NCBI GenBank assembly: GCA_000507305.1
Contig: DF239227.1
Coordinates: forward strand, 195,829 to 259,828
Direction: 5' to 3'
DNA: 64,000 nucleotides
DNA from: Breviolum minutum Mf 1.05b.01
Lineage: Eukaryota; Sar; Dinophyceae; Suessiales; Symbiodiniaceae
Shown here: piece by piece, positions 1-12,062 of the stretch
How the letters are laid out: each line of letters starts with the position of its first letter
Position numbering within the stretch: the stretch's first letter is position 1
Translations under genes and position numbers: made by a program
The notes under the pieces: model-generated
Databases searched by the model: none
The model's input: only the letters and a program-made list of their open reading frames with translations
What the model was told of the DNA's origin: nothing

Positions 1-233
1 GCCGCACACTCCTACTGCAGTTCCGACCGAATTGACATCTCATACTTTTGATCAGGGTTGAGCAATTGTCATAATTGTCATCATCAAGCATTGAACAGTC
101 ATGATGCTTCTGAAGTCATGAGTTGCGATCAGGCTTGAACATACAGGACTACGTATTATGGAACACTAGTATCAGTAGCTTAAATACTCAAGATGTGGGT
201 GGCCCAACCCTGAATTTTGTTGAGGCTCAGTGT

Positions 234-1822
234 TCAGCCTTTCTTGCAGTTTCCAACCAACCATTCCATGCCTTCTTGCAAACCATCACCAGTTTTGGCA
301 CTACAGGCTTGGATCTGCCACACGCGATCACTGATGCTGTCAAGCTCCATGGTTCCTGCAATTTCCTCTGAGGAGGCTGCGCTCATCAAATCCTTGGGAC
401 TCTGAAGTTATGCAGGCGCTTAAAGTGAGCATGGGAGAAAACATAACTCATACATATACCCATTGCCATTGGGTGGGATTTTTGAGAGAATATGGAATGA
501 AATCATAAATGCCATGGAGATATAATGATGTAGATATTTAGGTGCAATATGGTGCATTATCGACAAAAAGAAATACTAAACAAACGAGAAAAAAATCTTC
601 CCTGATGCTAATCTGATCTAAGAGTCCTGCTTGTTTGCATAGACCTCGGAAGCGGTTCAAGCAAAAACCACATCCAAAAATTATACCCATGAAAAATTTC
701 ATCTTCCCATTTCCTGGGGGAGGGCCCAATCACATCCCAATACCCTTGGTTCCTTTTCACCTCATCCACTGGTCTCACCCCAGCGATTCAATCCACCCTG
801 ATCCACCTGTCAAGGGCCAAAGGCACTAAGGTTGGAATCCCGGCCAACTTCTCTTCACCCAGCAGTGCACGAAGCTCCCTGCTGCTTTCTTCCAAACGTC
901 GCACATCCGAAGAGTCCACGACGTAGACCAAGCCCTGAAAGGGAAGGAAGTTGGGGTCTAGGTGCCGCCTTCTGGATGCTTATGTAATTTATGTAGACAT
1001 TAGACGTTGACTTTTGGTGTTTCAAAAAAATCCTGCTGCGAGATGCTGCTAGAAACAAAGCATCTATATATTTTGGTCAAACTGAAAGGTGACTTTTCCC
1101 AAGCTCTTGGATCTGATACAGAAAGGACCCCGTCACAGACAAGTCATGCTCCAACTGCTCTTCACTTCTGCCCTACAGGAATCCCAAGGCTTCCTCATAA
1201 GAGGTTGTGCAACTGTCTGATCCTAGGTCCTATGCCATGCAGCCATGTTATTCCATGTCTTGTCCAAGGAGCATCCGTGTTCTCAAAATAGTTGCTCCAA
1301 TACGGGCGGATAGCTTCTTGGCCACCAATGTCCCACACGTTCCTCGGCTTTGATTCATCAGTTATCAGTTGTAGCTGGAAACCATCCCAAGGTGCAATGA
1401 GTAAAATGATGGGAAAAGGAATCAGCACAAGAAATCAAACAAGTTTCAGCTTAAAGCCATCCTGAACGATGCTTTTGATATTGAAGCCCTGTGTAGGCAT
1501 GGTATGGGTGATGTCTTCTGAGGTCAAGGTCTTCAGGATGGTGGTCTTTCCGGCGTTGTCCAAGCCCAGGACGAGGATTCGGGCTTCCATATCATCCTGG
1601 AGTTGCAGTCCTATCGTCTAGAGAACCTAGAGATATTATGCGAATGCGCAATATTCTGAGGAGATTTGTGTATAGAATATGGAATCCGTTATGGTGAGTA
1701 GAATAGGAGTCACTTTCATTGAAAACAAAGCATGCAGGAAGTGCTATTGACCCCATCACCTGAGACAAAACTGGCATTTGAAAGTCCTTCTTCATCTTCT
1801 TCAGCAAGCCCAGCAGCCCCAT
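234..1822 (-). CDS. ARL3: ARL3-like small GTPase, copy A (6 exons)
   Basis: ARF-like GTPase. ARL3 in other eukaryotes releases lipidated cargo from carrier proteins in cilia. Exons in transcript order: 1787-1822, 1441-1596, 1273-1347, 827-934, 627-644, 234-392 (552 nt, 183 aa; human ARL3 is 182 aa). The start [12 protein letters not shown] resembles the ARL3 amphipathic N-terminus. The P-loop GLDNAGKT, switch I PTQGFN, switch II WDIGGQ, base-recognition NKQD and the ACSAK loop are all present, followed by a short basic end and TGA. Donors are GA, GT, GC, GT, GA. Exon 5 is only 18 nt. The exon 2/3 junction is ambiguous: the chosen GT donor with an AAAG acceptor adds three residues before NVWDIGG, while the alternative needs an AC donor. 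Introns and intron positions differ from copy B. The family call is firm; the subfamily follows from the N-terminus and C-terminal region. Confidence 0.88.
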
Positions 1823-2689
1823 GTCTACCACAAGAAAGCTGGATTTTTTGTGAAGCAAAGTGCAGAGAAAAAACGAGACGCAAGTTTCGCGCCTCTCCAG
1901 ATCTGAGCCCAATATGCAAGGCGCAGGCCGGAAAATGATTTTGTGCCAGTGATTCATACTTGTGGGAAGACACTCACAAAATAAAACTTGTACAGCGGCT
2001 TATCATATTGATAATTACTATCATTACTTCCTTGCCTTGGGTTCTATCTCATCCATCGATATTTTTCCATGTAGTTCCTGTCCAATAATCGCATTTCTAT
2101 CACAAGGCTTGTCAGGTTGACCCCCTTCAAAGGCGCATCCAAAACAACGAAAGCTGCACTTAGTGCCCCACACTATTCCCATGACTTCTTCGGCTTGCCT
2201 TTGCTGTGGGAGATTGGCAATCCTGACCAGGGAACTGACTGGTGAAGGGTTTTTGCGGGGTCTGCCTTCACATCTTCAAACATATCTCAACATCCTGGCC
2301 AGGGAAAAAGAAAATGATCTGAGAATTTCTGGAACACCTCTGATGGCTTCTAAGTTGGAACAAATTGGGAACTGCAGGAGCTCAGGAACCACCTCCCCTA
2401 TATCAGAAGATTCAGAATATACTACCCAGTGATATTCTGGAAGTTAGAAATGCAGAAAGGATATTTGATGTTGGACTGAAAGGGATGTAGACATCTGCGA
2501 TCAGAATCTCAAGCCACACCCTCCATCCCCCAAAAGCGGCCGCAGCTTTTGTCAGCACCCCATCCATGGTGCAATGTGTCCGAACGTTCCGGAGAAATTG
2601 TTTGGCATATCAAAAAAATACCGGGGACCGCAACGGTTCCCCGACATGGAGTGCAAACTCCTTGAAGTCGTCATGATTCTGGGGACTCT
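1823..2689. other. Spacer between ARL3-A and atpC-1
   Basis: No exon was found on either strand. It should hold the ARL3-A 5' region and the atpC-1 3' UTR. A block near 2585-2670 starting TTCCGGAGAAATT recurs downstream of atpC-2 (about 7420) and atpC-3 (about 14520), so the 3' flank was duplicated with the gene. Confidence 0.6.
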
Positions 2690-5600
2690 TTAAGCTGGGA
2701 GCTCATCACGTGTGGCAGGGCCGAACTGGTCATAGGACACAGGGACGTCGGGGACGTCGCCGCTCTCCAACTCCTTCATGAAGTCTGATGCCACTGACTC
2801 CTGGGCATAGAGTCATAGGGTGTGTCTTGCCAGGTTGGGAGAAAGTTGCATGACACACGGTTGGGAATTAGAAAGGGGTCATGCAAGCCATGTCGTGTGA
2901 ATATATAGATTCTGAATACCAAAAATTAACCTGAAATCCATGATTTTTTTTAGATACCTCCTCCAAGAATCAACAATGACTCTATCTTTTAGACTGGCTC
3001 GCCTTCCTCCGCAAGCTGCTGACTTGCAGCATTAATCAGAACTACATGTGCAGTGCTCAGCCCATCCCAAAGGCGTCGCTCCTCGTTGTCCATGACGCCG
3101 AGGCCAGGTCCGGCGGCGCCCTTGGCGTCAGCACTCTCAATGGCGTTGGCCGCGGCGGAGATCTCACAAATCTCGGCAGTGATGGCAGCCTGACGCTTCC
3201 TGAGTCAAGATCAAAGAGTGTGACCTACTTGTTGTGAGTGACAGTTCCAAAATGCCATTGCCAAGCTGGTTACCAAACGTGAGAACTGCCACTGGCCAAA
3301 CCTTCTTGTTTAAGCTGAGCGTCTTGTTGTAGGCCAACAGCAGCTTCTTTTGCAGACTTAGATGGTCGCGCCACATGCACCCACATCCCCCAATTCCCGA
3401 ATCTACGAATGAGCAAACCTGTGAACACAACAAGATCTCTGAAGGTAGGAAACACTGAGAACTACAAATCCGTGGCTGCAAATTTGAAGTTATTGATTCA
3501 CCTGTGATGTGGAAACTGCTCATGTCTTCCAAGCAGAAACACCAAGCAGAAACAACGAAAGCGTCTTCCTCCCTTCCTTTTACAACACATCAACTATCAA
3601 ACATCATAAAAAAATCAGCATGAAATAAGGACATGGCTTCAAGGCGTGAAGCATGCAAGATGGCTTGTCGATGTTCGTGGATTAAATAATTTGCTGTAAA
3701 ATGTCTTTAGCACACCTACCTCATCTTGCCTGGTGGAACTCTAGGCATGATATCAAAAGGACGAACGCCTTCCCCCCTACCTCTCCGTAGTCTCTTCACC
3801 AAGCAACTCCTTGGCGTTGTCGGTAGCTGCCTTCATGGCTGTCATTCGGCTGGAGAGCTCAGAGGCTTGGGCATCGAAGAGCAAGGACAACAGCTGAGAG
3901 TTCAGGTACAAAGGCCTCAGCAAAGACAGGCAAAGAAGGTTGATTTTTGGTGACTCTAATTGACCAGTTAGGGCAATTGGGCCGCTTAGTTAGTTTTCCT
4001 GAACGGATTTGAAACTCACCAAAGGTTGGAAGGACATCAAGAAACATTGAAGACACTGAGGAATGGAAAAACCTTGAAAGACCGTGCCAAGGTTGTTCCA
4101 TTGTTCATCTTGTTCAAACACTGTTCCAATACAAGTGGGATAAGATTATACAGTATTTATACATCAAGTAGCTTCTGTACAGCTGGCGGCACATTATGGC
4201 CTGGGCCGTTCCGCATTAATGACTGCAACCAGGAGACAGCATGGAATTCAGGAGAACCGCTGGAGGCCTCGGCTACCACAAGGCCAAACAAACTGTGCCA
4301 AAGTAATTCGTGGGTCTTGTTCTTGGAGCAAATCTTGGCTGTGATATACTGTGATTGTGAGGTGCTGAAATGTTTGGAATGTGTCGGCGTGAAACTAACG
4401 GCACTGCCCTGCCATCCAAACTCATCCCCACCATTTCTCTAGGCGGCTGATCAAAGATCACATCTGCCTGTGGCGAGGATCAGAAGTTGGCAACATTCCG
4501 CTCAAGTTTCCCCCCCAAAAAAATGCGTGCCATATCATTAAGGCAGAAGAAAAAAACATTCGCAAGTTCCCGAAATGTCCCAAGAAAAAGACCTTAGAAA
4601 TCCTTGTGGTCCCACTACAACCATTACGGACAGCATTTGTGTGGCCCACCTCAATGTCCTTGGCCTTGGCAGCCTTCACTTTTTCCTTTTCCACCTGAGC
4701 AAGGTGCCATTGCCAACTGGAAGGCTAAACCAAAGTATGGAGAACGAGGTTGGATGGTTTGATGGGGGTACTGTTGCTAAGCTCCAAAAAATATCTACAT
4801 GTTGGCTATTGTTTACTGCCTTTTTCGGTCCATATCCCTTGTTTTCAATATCAAACCATCCTGCCAAGCCTTAAGCTTGCCATCTTCGGTGGTCAGCTTG
4901 AATGTCTCATCTTCTGGATCTTCGATTCCAGTAGGGGAAAGGGGGAGCAAGGTACGGATTGCTGGCTCGTTAGAGATGAGATTGATGAACCTGGAGTAGG
5001 CGATCTCAACTTTGTCCACTTCACCTGACAAGAAGTAGTTCTCAATGGTCTCAGCAATTTCTGTGGAGTCTTTGGCCCTGATAGTGTCCGGCATTGGCCA
5101 GAACTCCTCGGTGTAGTTGTACTTCTCCTGGTGTGGCGCAGTTGCACGATCCAGAGTGGAACCGAACATATCCGAACCATATTACGATGAACTATGCGGA
5201 GGTGAGAGAAGTGAGGGTAGAGTGAGTGGCAAGGAATAACCGAAACGACCCTAAAGATTTCCAAAAGATCCAAGGCATTTCGCACCTCTCATTTCCCACT
5301 GCGCTCCTGCTGCATTCGGGTAGTCAGTGCTTGCACACCCTTGCGGCCCACAATGAAGAGCTTTGGGACAATGCCCTGCTCGTTGAGGTCGGTGATACGG
5401 GCCTAAGCAATGGTGATGCAAATGTTTGCAGGAAATTGTGAAGCAAGCTCAACATGCAAACACCACTCGTACAGCCAATGCAGGCCTTCACCTTCTTGAT
5501 CACGAAGGCATTGTATGGTCCGCACAATCCTGTTGTGCAGCAACAGGACAAATACGCGATAATACTCGGAGAATAGGTGTGCAACTCCTTCAAGGTAAAG

Positions 5601-6811
5601 TAAGAATCTTGAATCCACATGAGCTGTCAGAGCGACAGACACCGGGTCAAAGAAAGTACTGTAACTGGAAACTGTTACACTTGATCACCTCCTTCCGAAT
5701 ATCCGTATTGCAAGGGATTCAAATGTGCCTCGTTGACCGGTGATCATCAAAATGCCCACGTTGTTGACCTTCTCTGGCACACGAAGCATAGGGAGATCTG
5801 CTTCCAATCCAGTGCCTCAAACGGGGCCAAACAGAGGGAAAAGTGAGCGAATCAGCGAGGAGCAGATCGCATTGTGCAATCACCATAGACATCTATTCAT
5901 TCGATACATGTTTAGATATGTTTGAATACAAGCTTGCAAGTGTCGCAGACCTAGACCCACGACCCAAGTAATTATACGTCATCCACAAAATCCAACAAGT
6001 GTTTCAGCCGAGTTCAGAAATTCAAGGCAATAAGCCCAACCAGCTCTTTGTGCTACCAAGGACACCCTTCAGCTTCTTCACCAAGCCCTTGATCATCGAC
6101 AGCAATTCGTCACTGAAGGGACGGGCTTTCTCCACACCGGTCTGTGCTGCACGCACCTGGCAAGAGTTCACTGGCGGGCCTATCAATTGATATATTCTGA
6201 AATGCGTAGCTGGGAGATATCAGTGCTTGCCATTCTTGCATGTTGTCAATCCCCCTCTGCATGCGTTCACTTCCAACCTGCTAGCTATATATATACATAT
6301 ATACACGGCTATATACATCTATTAACCTCAGCGGGGTCCCCTAACACCACATCATGACTTACTCAGTACTCACTCTCAGTCACCTGCATGACACTGCATG
6401 ACGCTGCCACTAGATTCAAGGATAGCAATGAAACAAAACTGCACCTTTGCGGCGGCCACCAAGCGCATGGCATCGGTCAACTTTCCGGTCTTTCCCACGG
6501 AGCTCCATCGATCCTTCAGGGCCTTGTCTCCTGCACACCTACCAGCGGCCAGAACTTGCGTTTGAATATTATGGCCTCCAACCGGCCATTGCAATTGGAG
6601 AAGACACGTCAAGAATTAATTACTGTACCAAAAATTATTGATTCATCCCGACTTCGCTCTCACCCTTCCCGCGCCTCGCAACCTTGGCCCTGGCATGCGG
6701 CCGGTTCACCTGCCCCACGAAATCCACCTCCTCCGATGGCCAGAAGCGGCTCAAGGACAGAACGGCCAAAGCCACCACTGCCACACCGAAGGGCCACGAT
6801 CCACGTGCCAT
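2690..6811 (-). CDS. atpC: Plastid ATP synthase gamma subunit, copy 1 (14 exons)
   Basis: Central rotor subunit of CF1, coupling proton flow to ATP synthesis at the thylakoid. Exons: 6664-6811, 6445-6530, 6066-6156, 5729-5815, 5486-5529, 5307-5402, 4870-5127, 4650-4694, 4448-4467, 4238-4267, 3805-3915, 3324-3356, 3067-3199, 2690-2800 (1293 nt, 430 aa). The start MARGSWPFGVAVVALAVLSL is a hydrophobic signal, followed by an Arg/Lys-rich transit-like stretch, as expected for secretory-route plastid import. The mature part begins with the gamma signature TDAMRLVAAAKV and continues with ITGQRGLCGPYN, SGEVDKVEIAYSRFINLIS, LLPLSP and PLYLNSQLLSLL. The plant redox Cys-x5-Cys insert is absent. About 59 residues follow the usual family C-terminus and end TRDELPA-stop. 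Donors are 5 GT, 5 GC and 3 GA. The exon 11/12 junction is the least certain. Confidence 0.93.
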
Positions 6812-7571
6812 GATTGAGCTAAAGGTACGGCGAAAGGGGCCGAAGAGATGATGTCAATGAGAAATGCAAATGCAAATCAATGATGCACAATGCGGTCTTG
6901 TTCTGATGGGGCATTGAGTTAGGCGGACCTTCCTCCAGAGCCAACAAAAAGAGACCGCGCCATGTTCGTTTCCACGTGCTTCTACGTGTTTCAACCATGT
7001 GACAAATCTTACCACACATGTGTAAGTAGTACTGCATATACGTATATATTAAAACAATTCAAAACACCATTGAGAGGTGCTGGGCACACATCCATTGTCG
7101 ATGCATAGATTGAATTGTTCACCCGCATTGCCTACTAGGCACTGACACTCATGAACATCTCCAACTTCATCAATACCATTTGATACCTGACCTCCAGGAT
7201 CAAATAAAGAAAACATAAGAGAAACTGATCCTTGCCCTGTCACCGGTCAAGATGTTACAAACCCGATGGGCAGGAAATGAATGGAAATCATATCGTATCT
7301 AATCCCCTCTGATGTGCTGCATCCGCTGCCCTCAAATCCAAGCACTTCAGCTGATTTTGCCGCAGGTTGTTGAAACCACAATGCAGCACACGTCTGTGTT
7401 GCGATGCGTCGACACCCTTCCGGAGAAATTAGGCTCAAAAAAATACCGGACCTCGACTTTCTTCCATTTGCGGAGTGCAAACTCCCTAAACTCAATCAGG
7501 TTGTACTCTGATTTTCGGGTCAAACCTGTGAAACTTCCAACCTCAAACTTTTTGACCTCAAGACCTCCAGC
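6812..7571. other. Spacer between atpC-1 and atpC-2
   Basis: No exon seen. It holds the atpC-1 5' flank and the atpC-2 3' flank, including the shared TTCCGGAGAAATT block near 7420. Unlike copies 2 and 3, the atpC-1 upstream region does not carry the spliced-leader-like CTGAGCC(A/G)AAATG block. Confidence 0.6.
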
Positions 7572-10500
7572 TTAAGCTGGGAGTTCATCACGTGTGGCAG
7601 GGCCGAACTGGTCGTAGGACACCGGGACGTCTGGGACGTCACCGCTGTCCAACTCCTTCATGAAGTCTGATGCCACTGACTCCTGGAGAAAAAAAAAAAG
7701 GCTTCAACTCAACTGAGTTTTACTGTTTACCTATTGCAATTTGACGCAAGTAAACTATCCATGGACAGTATCTATTGGACTCACTCTACTGAGTGGCAGT
7801 AACGACCCTGAGTCCTCAGGAAAAGAAAGGCTTCAGGAATCTTCAGGATTTTGCATGAGGTTGACTGAGCCATAATTCTGCATCAATATCCCCACCAAGT
7901 GATCCCAAAGGCTTCGCTCCTCGTTGTCCATGACGCCGAGGCCAGGTCCGGCAGCGCCCTTGGCGTCAGCACTCTCGATGGCGTTGGCTGCGGCGGAGAT
8001 CTCACAAATCTCGGCAGTGATGGCCGCCTGACGCTTCCTGGGTCAAGAAGATGTGGCCTATGCCTATGCGGGTGAACTGCATGTTGTGAGTAACAGTTCC
8101 AAAATGCTGTTGCCAAGCTGGTTTCCATGTGACAGCTGATATGGCCAAACTTTTTTTCTTGAGCCGAGTGTCTTGTTGTAGGCCAATAGCAGCTTCTTTT
8201 GCAGACTTAGACGGTCCCGCCACATGCACCCACATCCCCCAATTCTTTAATCTACGAATGAGCAAACCCGTGAACACAACAAAATTTCTGAAGGTAGGAA
8301 ACACTCAAAAAATACAAATCCGTGGCTGCAAAATGCTGCAAAATTGCAGTTCCTGATTCACCTGTGATGTGGACACTGCCCATCTCTTCCAGGAGAAACA
8401 ACAGAAGCGTCTTCCTCCCTTTCTTCTACAAAAAATACAAAACAACATTCTATAAAATTCTATATAGAATAGAACATTTAAAAAAAAAATCAGCATGAAT
8501 AAGTACATGCCTTCAAGATGCGAAGCATGCAAAATAGTTCGTCAATAGAATACTTTGCACACCTACCTCATCTTGCCTGCTGGAACTCTAGGCATGATAT
8601 CACAAGGACGAACGCCTTCCCCCCTCCCCTCCCTGGTCTCATCACCAAGCAACTCCTTGGCGTTGTCGGTAGCTGCCTTCATGGCTGTCATTCGGCTGGA
8701 GAGCTCAGAGGCTTGGGCATCGAAGAGCAAGGACAACAGCTGAGAGTTCAGGTACAAAGGCCTCAGCAAAGACAGGCAAAGAAATCCAGCATGACCCGCG
8801 TGATGTGAATGTTATGCTGCTATGCTAGGAGATTTGAAGAGAGTCTGGGATGAGTCCTACATAGTCCTACCATGCAAATCCTTCAAAACATGCCTGACAT
8901 GAATAGCTGACCAGTCACAACATGGAGTTCAGGAGAACCGCTGGAGGCCTTGGCTGGAATAATTTTGTTTGACTCGGCTGAAAAAACTCTCGCGTTAAGA
9001 GATGTCAATGGAGGGTAATTTCGTGCCGAGCCACTGATCGAAGATCACATCTGCCTAGCATCACATCACGTCACATCTTCCAGAAGGAGCCAGACGCTTT
9101 CTTATTCCCGCTACTTGTTCTGCACAAAAAGTCAACTCTGGAGTAGTCCATTATTCTGCAGAGATCTTCAAGCAACTGTTTATAATATTCCCTTATTAGT
9201 TCATGCAATTCCAGACCATCTTCAAATAGGTCTGAAGTGCAACCTATACTCTTCGGCTTTAAAAAAAAATGGTTCCGGGCCCACCTCGATATCCTTAGCC
9301 TTCGCCGCCTTGACTTTCTCCTTCTCCACCTGTGGGGGAAAATTGGGATTTCATGGGAATGGAACCGGATGACCTGCTATAACCTTGCTGGCAGAAAAGA
9401 GTACAGTAAAGCATGTAAAGCCCAAGCCTTAAGCTTGCCATCTTCAGTGGTCAGCTTGAAGGTCTCATCTTCTGGATCTTCGATTCCAGTAGGGGAGAGG
9501 GGGAGCAGGGTACGGATCGCTGGCTCGTTAGAGATGAGATTGATGAACCTGGAGTAGGCGATCTCAACTTTGTCCACTTCACCTGACAAGAAGTAGTTCT
9601 CAATGGTCTCAGCAATATCTGTGGAGTCCTTGGCCCTGATAGTGTCCGGCATTGGCCAGAACTCCTCGGTGTAGTTGTAGTTCTCCTGGTGTGGCGCAGT
9701 TGCACGATCCAGAGTGGAACCGAACATATCCGAACATTCCGAACCATATTACGATGAACTATGCGGAGCTCATTTCCCACTGCGCTCCTGCTGCATTCGG
9801 GTAGTCAGTGCTTGCACACCCTTGCGGCCCACAATGAAGAGCTTTGGGACAATGCCCTGCTCGTTGAGGTCGGTGATACGGGCCTAAGCAATGGTGATGC
9901 AAATGTTTGCAGGAAATTGTGAAGCAAGCTCAACATGCAAACACCACTCATACAGCCAATGCAGGCCTTCACCTTCTTGATCACGAAGGCATTGTATGGT
10001 CCGCACAATCCTGTTGTGCAGCAACAGGACAAATACACGATAATACTCGGAGAATAGCTGTGCAAATCCTTCAAGGTAAAGTAAGAATCTTGAATCCACA
10101 TGAGCTGTCAGAGCGACAGACACCGGGTCAAAGAAAGTAACTGGAAACTGTTACACTTGATCACCTCCTTCCGAATATCCGTTTTGAAAGGGATTGACAT
10201 GTGCCTCGTTGACCGGTGATCATCAAAATTCCCACGTTGTTGACCTTCTCTGGCACACGAAGCATAGGGAGATCTGCTTCCAATCCAGTGCCTCAAACAG
10301 GATCAGCAGGGGGCGAGTCAGCCTCTGCAATCATCAAGCAATGATCTGCTCAATACTACTAAGATTTCAGTAGATTCAATAGGTCTTAAGTTCAGATTTG
10401 AAGTACCATATGCATGCAGTCCTTATGTTAGACCTATATTATATATTGTGATAAATCAAAATAGTTGATAGTAGTTGTTGTCTCAAACCTAGACCGTATC

Positions 10501-11202
10501 TGTATGTCATCCACGAAATCCAACAAGTATTTCAGCCGAGTTCAGAATTTCAAGGCAATAAGCCCAACAAGCCCTTCGTGCTATCAAGGACACCCTTCAG
10601 CTTCTTCACCAAGCCCTTGATCATCGACAGCAACTCGTCACTGAAGGGACGGGCTTTCTCCACACCGGCCTGTGCTGCACGCACCTGTACCGGGAAATGC
10701 CGGTGGCCGACGAAATAAGAAGAGAAGATGTTCACATAATCAAGTCTTCACAATACTAGTGCTGTAATTACAATAAGCAGATATAGACAGACAATGACAG
10801 ACATAGAAATGAAAGAATGGCCGAAGCACCTTTGCGGCGGCCACCAAGCGCATGGCATCGGTCAACTTTCCGGTCTTTCCCACGGAGCTCCATCGATCCT
10901 TCAGGGCCTTGTCTCCTGCACACCTGCCAGCCAGCACTTGCGTTTGAACATCAAGGAACTCCAACCAACTACTGCAAGCGGAAATTATCTAGACTGACTC
11001 AGTTAAGAATTATCAAAATTCTTCCCAACTTCGCTCTCACCGTTCCCTTTCCCGCCCTTTCACGCCTGGCAACCTTGGCCCTGGCATGCGGCCGGTTCAC
11101 CTGCCCCACGAAATCCACCTCCTCCGATGGCCAGAAGCGGCTCAAGGACAGAACGGCCAAAGCCACCACTGCCACACCGAAGGGCCACGATCCACGTGCC
11201 AT
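7572..11202 (-). CDS. atpC: Plastid ATP synthase gamma subunit, copy 2 (14 exons)
   Basis: Second tandem copy, intact by phase. Exons: 11064-11202, 10830-10915, 10594-10684, 10205-10291, 9967-10010, 9788-9883, 9428-9685, 9285-9329, 9035-9054, 8919-8948, 8651-8761, 8173-8205, 7905-8037, 7572-7682 (1284 nt, 427 aa). The domain order matches copy 1. A 14-nt insertion at the end of exon 1 puts the GTGAG donor used by the other copies out of frame. An upstream GTGAAA donor restores phase and shortens the transit region by three residues; this choice is inferred. Donors are 6 GT, 4 GC and 3 GA. Introns 4-6 are nearly identical to copy 1, while intron 2 matches copy 3. A spliced-leader-like relict lies at 11259-11270. 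Confidence 0.92.
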
Positions 11203-12062
11203 GATTCTCCGAGCTGTAGCTGGTTGGAGGGGCAAACTGGGTAGTGGGGCTTTGCGTCTGAGCCGAAATGAGTGAGGTAACCGATATGAGCTTTGGACTT
11301 TTCGTAGGGCAACAGCGTTCAGAAACGGAAAGCTGTCATTGCTATCACCACCTTCAAGCCGAGTAAAGATTCCAAAGAAGTATTTCTCGCGAAATGACTT
11401 GGAAACAGTTGCTTGAAAAGCTTTGATCTATTTATAAATTCAAGAACCAAACAATGTTCGGGCTCCCAACCACCAATGATACTCGCAAAGCTGAATGATT
11501 CTCAGATTCTCCCACCGTCACCTCTTCAACTCAACTTGGATTGCCTAACCTACCCACTTGCCTTCTCCTGTGCAGCAACATACCATCACGCTCGCTGCAC
11601 ACGTACCTGGAGACTGCTCCTACTGCTGCTCCATGTTCCACATGCTAATTAACTGTATCCAACCGTGACGTCTGATAGTGTGAAGAACAAACAAATGTAA
11701 GAATCACAGCAAGTACAATCACACCTCCTAGATCTGTTCAACCTGAATAAGCACAACCTCAGGCTTTGTTCTTGCCACAGCGACGAGTGAGGCGGTAAAA
11801 CCAGGCCGTTGCCATAGCGCTACCTTTTTACATCTTCACATGTTTCATGTGGACGGAGTCCCTACAGCCGCCTTTGTTCCGGCGTCTGGGGATTCTATAT
11901 GATCTATGAAGATTGCCAAGGGTTGGGCGCACGCAATATACAATCATTACAGAAGGGCCGGTTATACATATAGAATCATTACAGAAGGGTCAATTAATCT
12001 CAACACACACTTTCTAGCATCCCAACGCCTATCACGCCTATTCCTTATCCTTAGCAGTAGCC
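11203..12062. other. Spacer between atpC-2 and ARL3-B
   Basis: No exon was recognised. It carries the atpC-2 5' flank with the leader-like block at 11259-11270 and the ARL3-B 3' flank. A short direct repeat (ATTACAGAAGGG) occurs near 11944 and 11977. Confidence 0.55.
11259..11270 (-). promoter_or_regulatory. Possible relict of the dinoflagellate spliced leader, 5' of atpC-2
   Basis: The minus strand reads CATTTCGGCTCA, matching the 3' part of DinoSL (CCATTTTGGCTCAAG) with one mismatch, 57 nt above the start codon. The same block with a perfect 12-nt match precedes atpC-3. Such relicts form when a trans-spliced mRNA is copied back into the genome. A short match, so moderate confidence. Confidence 0.45.

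Noticed and set aside
6388..6813. 141-codon plus frame over the atpC-1 5' exons
   Set aside because: Antisense of exons 1-2; the minus strand gives the gamma subunit.
8146..8170. CGGCTCAAG in atpC-2 resembling the spliced-leader end
   Set aside because: It lies inside an intron next to exon 12, not near a gene start. A short match of this kind is expected by chance in 64 kb.
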